A stretch of DNA of 64,000 nt from Novosphingobium organovorum (lineage in GTDB: Bacteria; Pseudomonadota; Alphaproteobacteria; Sphingomonadales; Sphingomonadaceae), in assembly GCF_022832435.1 (NCBI RefSeq), contig NZ_JALHLF010000008.1, positions 22,662 through 86,661 on the forward strand, read 5' to 3'. The position numbers and the translations under genes are program-made. Position 1 is the first letter of the stretch. Each line of letters starts with the position of its first letter. Below, piece by piece: positions 1-10,313 of this stretch. The notes beneath the pieces are model-generated. The model did not search any database and was not told the origin of the DNA. It saw only the letters and a program-made list of their open reading frames with translations.

Positions 1-1
1 G

Positions 2-77
<76 letters not shown>

Positions 78-115
78 CCACGAATGGGATCATCCGCGAG
101 GGATGAAGTGGTGAA

Positions 116-191
116 TGGTGGACGCACTTGGGCTCGAACCAAGGACCCGCTGATTAAGAGTCAGCTGCTCTCCCAACTGAGCTATGCGTCC
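116..191 (-). tRNA. tRNA-Lys (anticodon CTT), middle copy
   Basis: Same 76-nt cloverleaf with CTT anticodon and encoded CCA as its neighbours. It differs by one base in the D loop, where the minus strand reads GGGAGAGC instead of GGTAGAGC. Both D-loop forms are compatible with a functional lysine tRNA. Confidence 0.96.
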
Positions 192-229
192 CCACGATTG
201 GGATCATCCGCGAGGGATGAAGTGGTGAC

Positions 230-305
<76 letters not shown>

Positions 306-418
306 ACTTTTCCACCGTGCTGCCATCTCTTCGAAGCCGTTTGACTTCGCCGATTCGGCGGCGGAGAGGCTCCTATAACGCCTCAATTCTGGATGGGAAG
401 AGGAAACTTTCAATTATT

Positions 419-1543
419 TTACGAAAGTGAGGAAGGGCCACGGTTCCAGCGGTTTACACCCAGCAGAATGCCCACGCAGATCATGTTGGTCATCATCGAG
501 GTGCCGCCGTGACTCATGAAGGGAAGGGGAATGCCGACCACCGGCGCGAGCCCCATGACCATCATCAGGTTGATCGCCACATAGAAGAAGATCGTCGTGC
601 TCATGCCGATCGCCAGCAGGCTCGAGAAGCGGTCCTGCGCCTTGAGCGAGACCCCGATGCCCCAGCCTAGGATGATCGCGAAGACACCGATCACGAAGAG
701 ACCGCCAAGCATGCCCCATTCTTCGGCCATGGTGGCAAAGACAAAGTCGGTATGCGCTTCGGGAAGGTACTGGAGGTGGCTTTGCGTGCCGTTGCCGAAG
801 CCCTTACCGAAGAAGCCGCCCGAGCCGATCGCGATCTTTGACTGGATGATGTGGTAGCCATCGCCGCGCGGGTCCGCTTCGGGATCGAACAGCGTGAGGA
901 TGCGCTTCCTCTGGTAGTCGTGGAGGACAAAGAAGAAGGCGGCGGGCACGATCGGGATCAGCGGGACGACCGCGCCGATGAACCAGCTGAGCGGCAGTCC
1001 GGCCAGATACATGATGACCACGCCGCCAAAGCAGATCGCCAGCGCGGTGCCAAGGTCGGGCTGGATCAGCACCAGCAGGGCGGGTGCGCCGATCAGCATG
1101 GCCGCCGGGATCAGCCCGCGCCAGCTGCGCGTGAGCGGGGCGGGCAGGGTCTCGTAGAACCGCGCAAGGACGAGCACGATGGCAGGCTTCATCAACTCGG
1201 AGGGTTGCAGCGTCATGAAACCAAGGTCCAGCCAGCGCTGGCTGCCCGCGCCCACGCCAATGCCAACGGCGCCGACCAGTTCGACCAGGATCAGCAGGAT
1301 CAGCACGGCGGCGTAAGTCGGATAGGCCATGACCCGGAAGAAGTTGCGGCTGAACGAGGAGATGACGAAGGCCATCGTCAGGAACACCGCGAACTGGATC
1401 AGGTGGGCCAGCGCATAGGGCTTCCAGCTGCCGCCCGAGACCGAATAGAGCACCAGCGTGCCCAGCGTCATCAGCGCGAAGAGCGGGATGAAGACGATCC
1501 AGGGCTGGCGGGCGAGGGCCGCTGGCACGCTTGGGCGGCTCAT
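419..1543 (-). CDS. rodA: Rod-shape-determining glycosyltransferase RodA
   Basis: RodA is the SEDS-family peptidoglycan polymerase that works with PBP2 in the elongasome at the inner membrane. The 374-residue product matches the family length. It has about ten hydrophobic segments and the SEDS signatures, including the stretch around GDGYHIIQSKIAIGSGG and the C-terminal PLPFMSHGG. The ATG at 1543 overlaps the mrdA stop codon in an ATGA motif, which fixes the start and indicates translational coupling. It is the last gene of the mreBCD-mrdA-rodA operon; the tRNA-Lys array follows on the same strand. Confidence 0.95.
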   Translation of the reverse strand: MSRPSVPAALARQPWIVFIPLFALMTLGTLVLYSVSGGSWKPYALAHLIQFAVFLTMAFVISSFSRNFFRVMAYPTYAAVLILLILVELVGAVGIGVGAGSQRWLDLGFMTLQPSELMKPAIVLVLARFYETLPAPLTRSWRGLIPAAMLIGAPALLVLIQPDLGTALAICFGGVVIMYLAGLPLSWFIGAVVPLIPIVPAAFFFVLHDYQRKRILTLFDPEADPRGDGYHIIQSKIAIGSGGFFGKGFGNGTQSHLQYLPEAHTDFVFATMAEEWGMLGGLFVIGVFAIILGWGIGVSLKAQDRFSSLLAIGMSTTIFFYVAINLMMVMGLAPVVGIPLPFMSHGGTSMMTNMICVGILLGVNRWNRGPSSLS

Positions 1544-3666
1544 GGGTTTTCGGGTCCTGTGCTGGTCGTGGAGCGCTGCGCGGGAGTGGTCGCGGGCGCA
1601 GCGGGTGTTTGCGCCGATCCGCCCGAGCCATCGTCGGCGGACGACGTATCGGGTCGCGGGGTCTGCGCGTCGCTGATGATGGGTTGGGGCGAGTTTTGCG
1701 TGTCATCGGCCGCGCTGACCGCCTGCGCTTCCTGCTCGGGGGTGACCTTGGGCGCGGTGACGCCGAATTCGCGCACGTAGGTCGCGTAGCGCGCCTCGGC
1801 GCGTTCCTGCGGCGTGCCGCCCCATCCCTTTTCCAGCGCCTCGAGCTGCTCCAGACCCTTATCCTTGTCCCACAGGTAGGTCATGATGTCGCGGGCAAGC
1901 GGGATTGCCGCGCCCGACCCGCCGCCATGCTCGATCGAGATCGCGCAGGCGTAGCGCGGCTTGTCCCACGGCGCGTAGCAGATGAAGTGGCCGTGATCCC
2001 GGTACTTGAACGGCCCTGACTTGCCGTTCGAGATGTTGAGGCTGACGACTTGCGCCGTACCGGACTTGCCCGCGATCTCGAGCCCCTCGATCGGGGGCCT
2101 GGCCGCGTGCCCTGTGCCCGGCCCGTTGACCATGTCGCGCATGGCCTGGTGGACATAGTCGAGATGGTCCTGTGGGATGCCGAGCGGTTCGGCGTCCTGC
2201 GGCTTTCCGGTGTAGAGCAGGCGCGGCATCAGCTGGCGCCCGCTGGCGATGCGCGAGGCCATGACTGCGAGCTGGAGCGGATTGACGAGGAAATAGCCCT
2301 GGCCGATCGTGGCGTTGACCGAATCGAAGGTCTGCCATTCCTTGCCGTACTTGCGCAGCTTCCATTCCGGGCTGGGCACCGTTCCGTAGGACTGGCCCGT
2401 GACCGGCAGGTCGAATTCCTGCCCCAGGCCAAGCTTCTTGGCCATTTTCGAAATGACGTCCATGCCCATGCGCTGAACCATGGCGTAGAAATAGACGTCG
2501 CAGCTCTGGTAGATGCCCTTGGCCATGTTGACCGTGCCGTGGCCGCTGCGCTTCCAGCAGTGGAAGACGCGGTTGCCCACGCGCAGGCCGCCGCCGCAGA
2601 ACACGGTTTCCTCAGGATCGAGCCCGGCTTCGCGGAAGGCCAGGCTGACCATCGGCTTGACCGTCGATCCGGGCGGATAGAGCCCGCGCAGGACCTTGTT
2701 GCGCAAGGGCACATGGTCGTCGTCCGACAGCATCTTCCATTCGAGCCGGCCGATGCCGTCCGAAAAGCTGTTGGGATCGAAGCTGGGCATCGAGGCCATC
2801 GTCAGCAGATCGCCGTTCTGCGCATCGATCACCACGACCGAGCCTGATTGCGTTCCCAGACGCCGCGCGCAGTAGTTCTGCAGGCCTGCATCGATGGTCA
2901 GCTTGACCGTCTCGCCCGGAATGTCGTCGCGCGTCTCGAGGTCGCGCACGACGCGGCCCGAGGCGGTCACTTCGGTGCGCCGGGCGCCGGGCGTGCCGCG
3001 CAGTTGCTTCTCGAACACCTTCTCGAGCGCGTCCTTGCCGACCTTGTAGCCGGGCGTGAGCAGCAGCGGATCGTGATCGCGCGCGTAATCCTCGGCCGAA
3101 GCCGCGCCGACGTAGCCGACCAGGTGGCCAACGTTGACGCTGTCGGGATAATAGCGCGAATAGCCACGCTGGGTGACCACGCCGGGCAGATCGGGCAGGC
3201 GTACGCTGACCGCCGAAAAGCGTTCGAGGTCAAGCCCGCTCGCCACTTCGACGGGGGCGAACCCGCGCGAGGAATCGAGGCTGTCCTGCAAGTCCTGACG
3301 CTTGACCGGATCGAGGTCGAGCAGTTCGCTCAGCCGCGTGATGGTCGCGTCCTTGTCCTGCAACCGTTCAGGGATGATGTCGACGCGGAAATCCGCGCGA
3401 TTGGACGCGAGCGGGGTGCCGTTGCGATCGAGGATCCAGCCGCGGCGCGGCGGAATGAGCGAGAGGTTGACGCGGTTGCTCTCGGCCTCGAGCTTGTACT
3501 TCTCGTTCTCGAAGATCGCGAGATAGCCCATGCGCGCGGCGAGCAGACAGGCCACGCCGCCCTGGACCGAGCCCAGCACCACGGCGCGTCGCTCGAAGCT
3601 GTTGCGCAGGATGCCTGAGGAAATGTGCCGCTGCGGCTTTTGCGCGCGCCGGAAACGGAATTTCAT
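1540..3666 (-). CDS. mrdA: Penicillin-binding protein 2 (elongation transpeptidase)
   Basis: PBP2 is the class B transpeptidase that cross-links new peptidoglycan during lateral growth. The 708-residue protein has one N-terminal membrane anchor (about residues 28-48), a pedestal domain, and a C-terminal transpeptidase domain. That domain carries the catalytic STVK box (Ser about 334) and the KSGT box (Lys about 534). The start chosen is the ATG at 3666 (MKFRFRRAQ), which overlaps the mreD stop in an ATGA motif; a longer reading to 3858 only covers mreD in another frame. The C-terminus is a long low-complexity tail rich in Asp, Ser, Thr, Ala and Pro. Confidence 0.95.
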   Translation of the reverse strand: MKFRFRRAQKPQRHISSGILRNSFERRAVVLGSVQGGVACLLAARMGYLAIFENEKYKLEAESNRVNLSLIPPRRGWILDRNGTPLASNRADFRVDIIPERLQDKDATITRLSELLDLDPVKRQDLQDSLDSSRGFAPVEVASGLDLERFSAVSVRLPDLPGVVTQRGYSRYYPDSVNVGHLVGYVGAASAEDYARDHDPLLLTPGYKVGKDALEKVFEKQLRGTPGARRTEVTASGRVVRDLETRDDIPGETVKLTIDAGLQNYCARRLGTQSGSVVVIDAQNGDLLTMASMPSFDPNSFSDGIGRLEWKMLSDDDHVPLRNKVLRGLYPPGSTVKPMVSLAFREAGLDPEETVFCGGGLRVGNRVFHCWKRSGHGTVNMAKGIYQSCDVYFYAMVQRMGMDVISKMAKKLGLGQEFDLPVTGQSYGTVPSPEWKLRKYGKEWQTFDSVNATIGQGYFLVNPLQLAVMASRIASGRQLMPRLLYTGKPQDAEPLGIPQDHLDYVHQAMRDMVNGPGTGHAARPPIEGLEIAGKSGTAQVVSLNISNGKSGPFKYRDHGHFICYAPWDKPRYACAISIEHGGGSGAAIPLARDIMTYLWDKDKGLEQLEALEKGWGGTPQERAEARYATYVREFGVTAPKVTPEQEAQAVSAADDTQNSPQPIISDAQTPRPDTSSADDGSGGSAQTPAAPATTPAQRSTTSTGPENP

Positions 3667-4217
3667 CGCAGGACCCGGAATGCGATGAGGCGCCAGCGGT
3701 CGAAATGGCCCACGAGGCGGCCGATGAGCGGATAGGCGAACACGGAAAGCACGAGCTGGGGCACGACAACGCTGACAGGGGCATGGGCTGCGACCAGGTT
3801 GGCCAGCAGGTAACACGCGAGAACATAAAGGATGATGAGGCTGGTTGCGACGAGCCATTCGATCGCGAAGTTGCGCCAGGGAAAGCGCTCCTCGAAATAG
3901 TCGATGGCGATCGCCGAGAACGACCAGAGCAGGACCGCCGAACCGAACGGCTGTCCCGAGAACAGGTCGTCGAACAGACCGAGCGGCAAGCCCGCCCAGA
4001 GCGGCAGGAGCCCCGGCCGCATCTGCTTCCAGGCCATGTAGGTAAGGAAACCGAAGGGCGGCAGCATCGGTGCGGAGGCGATCACCAGCCAGCCGGGCAC
4101 CAGCGAGGCGAACAGGATCGTCAGCCAGGGCACGACACGCGCGATGACAGGCGAGGGCGCACGGTTGATCCGCGTGCCCGCCGCCTTGTCGCGTCGGCCG
4201 GAATAGCCTTCGATCAC
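3663..4217 (-). CDS. mreD: Rod-shape-determining protein MreD
   Basis: MreD is a small polytopic membrane protein of the elongasome. The 184-residue product has a basic N-terminus followed by about five or six hydrophobic segments and the family-like LPLWAGLPLGLFDDLFSG stretch. The start is best placed at the GTG at 4217 (reads VIEGYSGRR): this GTG overlaps the mreC TGA by 4 bp, mirroring the overlap with mrdA at the other end. A longer in-frame reading upstream only shadows mreC. The product is inferred from hydropathy plus operon position, since MreD sequences are poorly conserved. Confidence 0.88.
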   Translation of the reverse strand: MIEGYSGRRDKAAGTRINRAPSPVIARVVPWLTILFASLVPGWLVIASAPMLPPFGFLTYMAWKQMRPGLLPLWAGLPLGLFDDLFSGQPFGSAVLLWSFSAIAIDYFEERFPWRNFAIEWLVATSLIILYVLACYLLANLVAAHAPVSVVVPQLVLSVFAYPLIGRLVGHFDRWRLIAFRVLR

Positions 4218-5098
4218 GGCTTGGCTCCGGTCGCCGCGGGCAAGGGCGGCGGTGGCGGCGGGGCCCAGACGTTTTCGATCATCACGAAGTCGGTGTCGCT
4301 GGGATGGCCGATGACGCGCGCGATCGCGCCATCGCGCAGGATTTCGGTGAGCACCGCCATCGGCGTGCCCGGACGGTAGAGCCCGCCCGAACCCGAACTG
4401 ACGATTACGTCGCCCTTCCTGAGCGGGTTGATCCCCAGATTGACCAGCCGCACGCGCAAGGTTCCGTCGCCCTGGCCTTGCGCGAAACCGGCGACGCCGT
4501 CGCTCGCCCGGCGCACCGGGACGAGGCTTTCGGTGTCGGTGATCAGCAGCACGCGCGAACTCGTGGCGCCCACCTCGAGTACCCGCCCGATCAGCCCGGT
4601 GGCCGAACGGACCGGCATGCCCTTGTGGATGCCCTTGTTGCTGCCCGCACCGATCGTCGCGAAGCGCCGCGTGCTCGACGGGGTCGAGGCGGTCAGCGTG
4701 GTCACCGCTACAACGTCGTCGCGCTGCTGAGTGATGCCCAGGATCTTCTTGAGGCGCTGGTTCTCGGCGTTGATCGCGCGCGCTTCGACCAGCTTGGTCT
4801 TGGCGATCGCAAGTTCCTTTTGCATGCGCGCGTTTTCGCCCCCGATCTTGAAGAAACCGGTGACGCTGGCGAGCACCTGCTGGCCCACGTTGCGGCTCTT
4901 CGCGGTGGCTTCGGCCGCAGGATCGGTGGCGTCGGCGGCAAGCGAGCGCAGGCTGGAGAAGCTGCTCGGGTTGATCGCGGAAATCGCGATCAGCACGAGG
5001 CCGATCAGCATGCTGACGACACCGGCCGTGTGGCTCAGGAACGAGGAAAGTTGCGCCCTGCGGGAATATCCGGAGCGCTTGTTTGTCGGCGGCGCCAT
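4214..5098 (-). CDS. mreC: Rod-shape-determining protein MreC
   Basis: MreC is the periplasmic scaffold that links MreB filaments to PBP2 and RodA. The 294-residue protein has a short cytoplasmic N-terminus, one membrane span (about residues 22-44), a helical coiled-coil stretch (about 80-115) and the beta-rich MreC core with VRSATGLIGRVLEVG. It ends with a poly-proline run near the C-terminus. The ATG at 5098 (MAPPTNKRS) is preferred over one five codons upstream. It lies 106 bp after mreB in the same operon. Confidence 0.94.
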   Translation of the reverse strand: MAPPTNKRSGYSRRAQLSSFLSHTAGVVSMLIGLVLIAISAINPSSFSSLRSLAADATDPAAEATAKSRNVGQQVLASVTGFFKIGGENARMQKELAIAKTKLVEARAINAENQRLKKILGITQQRDDVVAVTTLTASTPSSTRRFATIGAGSNKGIHKGMPVRSATGLIGRVLEVGATSSRVLLITDTESLVPVRRASDGVAGFAQGQGDGTLRVRLVNLGINPLRKGDVIVSSGSGGLYRPGTPMAVLTEILRDGAIARVIGHPSDTDFVMIENVWAPPPPPPLPAATGAKP

Positions 5099-5204
5099 GC
5101 GCCTGCACTCCAACTGGCGTCGGCCAGCCCGCGAAGGGCTCGGCCGAACGTTACATCCTTCTTCCGGGGGCGAGCGATCACGGCCCGCCCCGCGGGGCGA
5201 TGGT

Positions 5205-6269
<1,065 letters not shown>

Positions 6270-6517
6270 TCAATCGCTTTACCGCAGAATCATGCGGGGG
6301 GGCGATAGTCTGGTTTGCGTGGGAGACATGCCCTTAAACCATGGCATTGCGAAACGCCAAAAATTTGTGTCGAATTTCGGTGGGTTTTAACGGGTATCCG
6401 TCTCGAAATCGGGCCGTTTCGTCGTTAGCCTCGCTGGCGAAGGTGTCCAGACCCCCATGATGGCCTGGAACGGGCCGCAGGTGGCCCGCGCAACACCATG
6501 TTTGTTCAGGATTTTCA

Positions 6518-8359
6518 ATGCCTACGATTCGCCGTCTGCCCGAACATCTGGTCAACCGCATCGCCGCTGGCGAAGTGGTCGAGCGGCCAGCCTCGGCGCT
6601 CAAGGAGCTGGTCGAGAACGCGATCGACGCAGGGTCGACCCAGATCACCGTGCGGCTTGCCGCAGGCGGGCTCGACCTCATCGAAGTGACCGACGACGGC
6701 TGCGGTATGAGGCCCGACGAAATGGCGCTCGCGCTCGAACGTCACGCGACTTCCAAGCTGCCCGACGAACATATCGAACTGGTGGCAACGCTCGGGTTTC
6801 GGGGGGAGGCACTGCCCTCGATCGGCTCGGTCGCGCAGCTCACCATCGAGAGCCGTCCGCACGGCGCCCAGGAAGGCTGGAAGCGCGTCACCGACCATGG
6901 CGTGGTCACCGCGAACGGACCGGCCGCGCTGCCGCCCGGCACGCGCATCCGGGTCGAGGATCTGTTCGCCAAGGTCCCGGCGCGGCGCAAGTTCCTGCGC
7001 TCGGCGCGCAGCGAGTGGGCGGCCTGCCAGGACGTCGTGCGCCGCCTTGCGATGGCGCGGCCCGACATCGGCTTCGTGCTCGAACACGATGGACGGCGGG
7101 TCATCGCGGTGCAGCCGCGCGAGGAACTGGCGGCGCGCGTCGCGCGTCTCGTCGCGCGCGAACTGGCCGAGGACGGGGTGCTGATCGACGCAGAACGGGG
7201 CAGCGCGCATCTGACCGGCGTCGCGGGGCTGCCGACCTACAACCGTGGCGTCGCTGACCACCAGTACCTGTTCGTCAACGGACGCCCCGTGAAGGACCGC
7301 CTGCTGACAGGGGCGGTGCGCGGGGCCTACGCCGACATGTTGGCGCGCGATCGCCACGCGGTGCTTGCGCTGTTCCTCGAGATCCCGCCCGAGGATGTCG
7401 ACGTCAACGTTCACCCGGCCAAGACCGAAGTGCGCTTTCGCGATCCCACCTTCATTCGCGGCTTTCTTGTCGGGGCGCTGCGCCATGCGCTCGAAGGGGC
7501 CGGGCAGAAGAGCGCGCAGGCGCCCTCCGCGCAGGCCATGGGCAACTGGCAGGTCGAACCGATGGCGCCCGCACGGGCCGATCCCGCACCTTCGCTCGGC
7601 TCGCTTTTCGCGCGCGAATACGCACCCCAGCGCAGTTCGTTCGCCCCGGTCCGCCCCGCCGTCTCGGAAAGCGCCGCGGCCTGGCGTTCGTATGAAGCCG
7701 AGGTCATGGCGCAGCCGCAGGGGCGCGCCGAACCGCTGTCCGAGGAGGCCGATGCGGCCGAACAGGAAGCGCTACGCTATCCGCTGGGCGTTGCGCGCGG
7801 GCAGGTTTCGGACACCTACATCATCGCCGAAGCCGAAGATGGGCTGGTCATCGTCGACCAGCACGCGGCGCACGAGCGGCTCGTGCTGGAACGCCTGAAG
7901 GCGGCCGGGGCGGGCGACGCGATGACCCGCAGCCAGGCGCTGCTGCTGCCCGAAGTCGTCGAGCTCGAAGAAGCGGCGTGCGATGCGCTCGAGGACAAGA
8001 TCGAGGATATGGCGCGCTTCGGGCTGGTGCTCGAACGCTTCGGCCCGGGCGCCATGCTGGTGCGCGCGGTGCCTTCGGTGCTGGGCAAGTCGAACGCCGG
8101 GGCGCTGGTGCGCGACGTGGCGGACGATCTGGCCAAGAACGGCGACGCGCTGCTGCTCGGCGAAAAGCTCGACCTCGTGCTCGCGACGATGGCCTGCCAC
8201 GGCTCGGTGCGGGCCGGGCGATCGCTGTCTGTGGCCGAAATGAACGCGCTGCTGCGCGAGATGGAGCGCACCCCGCGTTCGGGCCAGTGCAACCACGGAC
8301 GTCCGACCTGGGTGAAGCTTGCGCATGGCGACATCGAGAAGCTGTTCGGGCGCAAGTGA
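6518..8359 (+). CDS. mutL: DNA mismatch repair protein MutL (endonuclease type)
   Basis: MutL couples MutS mismatch recognition to strand incision. The 613-residue protein has the GHKL ATPase motifs ELVENAIDAGS, DDGCGM and GFRGEALPSI, followed by a variable linker (about residues 325-420) and a C-terminal dimerisation domain. That domain contains DQHAAHERLVLE (from residue about 447), which fits the DQHAx2Ex4E metal site of nicking MutL proteins, and CNHGRPT near the end. It therefore resembles the self-nicking type used in bacteria without MutH, rather than E. coli MutL. The gene is divergent from mreB. Confidence 0.96.
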   Translation: MPTIRRLPEHLVNRIAAGEVVERPASALKELVENAIDAGSTQITVRLAAGGLDLIEVTDDGCGMRPDEMALALERHATSKLPDEHIELVATLGFRGEALPSIGSVAQLTIESRPHGAQEGWKRVTDHGVVTANGPAALPPGTRIRVEDLFAKVPARRKFLRSARSEWAACQDVVRRLAMARPDIGFVLEHDGRRVIAVQPREELAARVARLVARELAEDGVLIDAERGSAHLTGVAGLPTYNRGVADHQYLFVNGRPVKDRLLTGAVRGAYADMLARDRHAVLALFLEIPPEDVDVNVHPAKTEVRFRDPTFIRGFLVGALRHALEGAGQKSAQAPSAQAMGNWQVEPMAPARADPAPSLGSLFAREYAPQRSSFAPVRPAVSESAAAWRSYEAEVMAQPQGRAEPLSEEADAAEQEALRYPLGVARGQVSDTYIIAEAEDGLVIVDQHAAHERLVLERLKAAGAGDAMTRSQALLLPEVVELEEAACDALEDKIEDMARFGLVLERFGPGAMLVRAVPSVLGKSNAGALVRDVADDLAKNGDALLLGEKLDLVLATMACHGSVRAGRSLSVAEMNALLREMERTPRSGQCNHGRPTWVKLAHGDIEKLFGRK

Positions 8360-8468
8360 GCGGCCCGTTATAAGCCGCCACCGGACTACCCTTCTGCCCC
8401 TTCTGCGAGCCGGAGGGCTGGAGGGTCGTTATGAGGGGGCCTTTCGGAACCTCGCTTCCACGTGTTTG

Positions 8469-8522
8469 TTTTACCCGCGTTGAGCCTGCACGCGCAGGCA
8501 TCGCGAAACAGTTCGGGTAAAA
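8469..8522. promoter_or_regulatory. Nested inverted repeat abutting a start codon
   Basis: A perfect 9-bp inverted repeat, TTTTACCCG (8469-8477) and CGGGTAAAA (8514-8522), encloses a second hairpin GCCTGC-ACGC-GCAGGC (8484-8499). Its right arm ends at the base before the ATG of the lipoprotein gene at 8523. No purine-rich ribosome site separates the stem from the start. It could be a DNA operator or an RNA structure limiting translation. Confidence 0.45.
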
Positions 8523-9023
8523 ATGATGCGACGATTATGGCTGGGCTTGACGCTGGTTGCGCTTCTCACGGCGTGTGGGACGAAAACCCCCACCGAGAAG
8601 AAATCGGATGCCGCCAGGGACGTGGCCATGGTCGAACGGATGAGCAAGGCGCCGTTCAAGCCGATCCTGCCCAAGCCGATCACCAAGGTCGATCTGGTCC
8701 GCTATGGCCTGGCGCACCGCGGGTGCCTGTTCACGCCCAAGGGGAGCAAGGACCCGATCTTCGTGGCGGGACCGGACGAGGGCTTCATGCATGTCGGGCG
8801 CGACCTGGATCGCTATGCGGCCAAGACCGACAGCGCTGAGCTGCCGGGCAAGGCGCATTCGACCTACATCGGTCTGGAGAACTGGCTCGACATCGTGCGC
8901 CTGCCGGACGAGGGAGCCGACGGCACCGCGGTGCACTGGCCCGCGCGGTTGATCCTGCACGATTCGCAGGAGCGCGTCGCCTTCATGAACGATGGGATCA
9001 TGGATTGCAGCGCGGACGAGTGA
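8523..9023 (+). CDS. Putative small lipoprotein of unknown function
   Basis: The 166-residue product begins with a short basic, hydrophobic signal and a lipobox LTAC (Cys about 18), so it is probably lipidated and anchored in the envelope. The mature part is soluble, with two further cysteines (in HRGCLFTPKG and at the end, MDCSADE) that could form a disulfide. I do not recognise a family. Two adjacent ATGs (8523, 8526) are possible starts and neither has a clear ribosome site. It is convergent with ychF and about 160 bp after mutL, with a structured leader. Confidence 0.7.
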   Translation: MMRRLWLGLTLVALLTACGTKTPTEKKSDAARDVAMVERMSKAPFKPILPKPITKVDLVRYGLAHRGCLFTPKGSKDPIFVAGPDEGFMHVGRDLDRYAAKTDSAELPGKAHSTYIGLENWLDIVRLPDEGADGTAVHWPARLILHDSQERVAFMNDGIMDCSADE

Positions 9024-9060
9024 CGCCCGCGCTGCCGGTAGTCATGGTCGGAGCGGGCGC

Positions 9061-10161
9061 TCAGACGTTGAACTTGAAGTGCATGACGTCGCCGTCGTGG
9101 ACCACGTATTCCTTGCCTTCCTGGCGCAGCTTGCCCGCATCCTTGGCCGCGGTTTCGCCGCCAAGGCCGACGAAATCGTCGTAGGCGATGGTTTCGGCGC
9201 GGATGAAGCCGCGCTGCATGTCCGAGTGGATCGTGCCCGCCGCCTCAGGCGCCTTGGCGCCCTTGTGAATGGTCCAGGCGCGCGCTTCCTTGGGACCGAC
9301 GGTGAAGAAGGTGATCAGTTCGAGCAGATCGTAGCCTGCGCGGATGATCCGCGCGAGGCCCGCTTCGTGAAGGCCCATTTCCTCGAGAAAGACGAGGCGG
9401 TCTTCCATCTCCATGCCGACCAGTTCGGCTTCGATCGCGGCCGAGACGATGACGGCGGTGGCGCCTTCGGCGGCCGCTTTCTCGAACACGCGGGCCGAGA
9501 AGGCGTTGCCTTCGGCCGCGGCTTCTTCCTCGACGTTGCAGACGTAAAGCACGGGCTTGGCGGTGAGCAGCTGGGCCTGCGCGAAGACGCGGGCTTCGTC
9601 TTCGTCCCTGGGCTGGGTCAGGCGGGCGGGCTTGCCGTCGCGCAGCAGGTCGAGCGCCTGACCAAGCACCGAGGCGATGACCTTGGATTCCTTGTCGCCC
9701 TGTGCGGCCTTCTTCTGGGCTGCCGGAACGCGCTTTTCGAGGCTTTCGAGGTCGGACAGCAGCAGCTCGGTCTCGACCGTCTCGGCATCGGCGATCGGAT
9801 CGACCCTGTTGTCGACGTGCTGGATGTCGTCGTTCTCGAAGCAGCGCAGGACGTGGACGACCGCGTCGACCTCACGGATGTTGCCCAGGAACTGGTTGCC
9901 CAGGCCTTCCCCCTTCGAGGCGCCGCGCACGAGCCCGGCAATGTCGACGAAGGAAAGCTGGGTCGGGATGATCTTGGCCGAGCCGGCGATTTCGGCCAGC
10001 TTGTCGAGGCGCGGATCGGGCACGCCGACCTGGCCGACGTTCGGCTCGATCGTGCAGAAGGGATAGTTGGCGGCTTGCGCGGCCTGCGTCTCGGTGAGCG
10101 CATTGAACAAGGTTGACTTGCCGACATTGGGCAGGCCCACGATTCCGCAACGGAAACCCAT
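9061..10161 (-). CDS. ychF: Redox-regulated ATPase YchF (Obg-like)
   Basis: YchF is a ribosome-associated P-loop NTPase of the Obg family that prefers ATP. The 366-residue product has the P-loop GLPNVGKST near residue 9, switch region motifs, a helical insertion in the middle and a C-terminal TGS domain ending MHFKFNV. Two consecutive ATG codons exist. The second (10161) is preferred because a GGAG sits 6 nt before it and the product then begins MGFRCGIVG like its relatives. It is divergent from the TPR lipoprotein gene. Confidence 0.96.
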   Translation of the reverse strand: MGFRCGIVGLPNVGKSTLFNALTETQAAQAANYPFCTIEPNVGQVGVPDPRLDKLAEIAGSAKIIPTQLSFVDIAGLVRGASKGEGLGNQFLGNIREVDAVVHVLRCFENDDIQHVDNRVDPIADAETVETELLLSDLESLEKRVPAAQKKAAQGDKESKVIASVLGQALDLLRDGKPARLTQPRDEDEARVFAQAQLLTAKPVLYVCNVEEEAAAEGNAFSARVFEKAAAEGATAVIVSAAIEAELVGMEMEDRLVFLEEMGLHEAGLARIIRAGYDLLELITFFTVGPKEARAWTIHKGAKAPEAAGTIHSDMQRGFIRAETIAYDDFVGLGGETAAKDAGKLRQEGKEYVVHDGDVMHFKFNV

Positions 10162-10313
10162 CATCTACTCCGGTAAAGAAATTTGGCTGCCCATAGCGCC
10201 GCATCGCGCGCTTGACCAGACGCGCAAGGGGCAAGCGGGCACCGGGTGTGTCGACAAGAGCCGATTTATCCGCATAACCAAAACTTCAGCCCTTACCGCT
10301 AGGAGCCGGGTGC

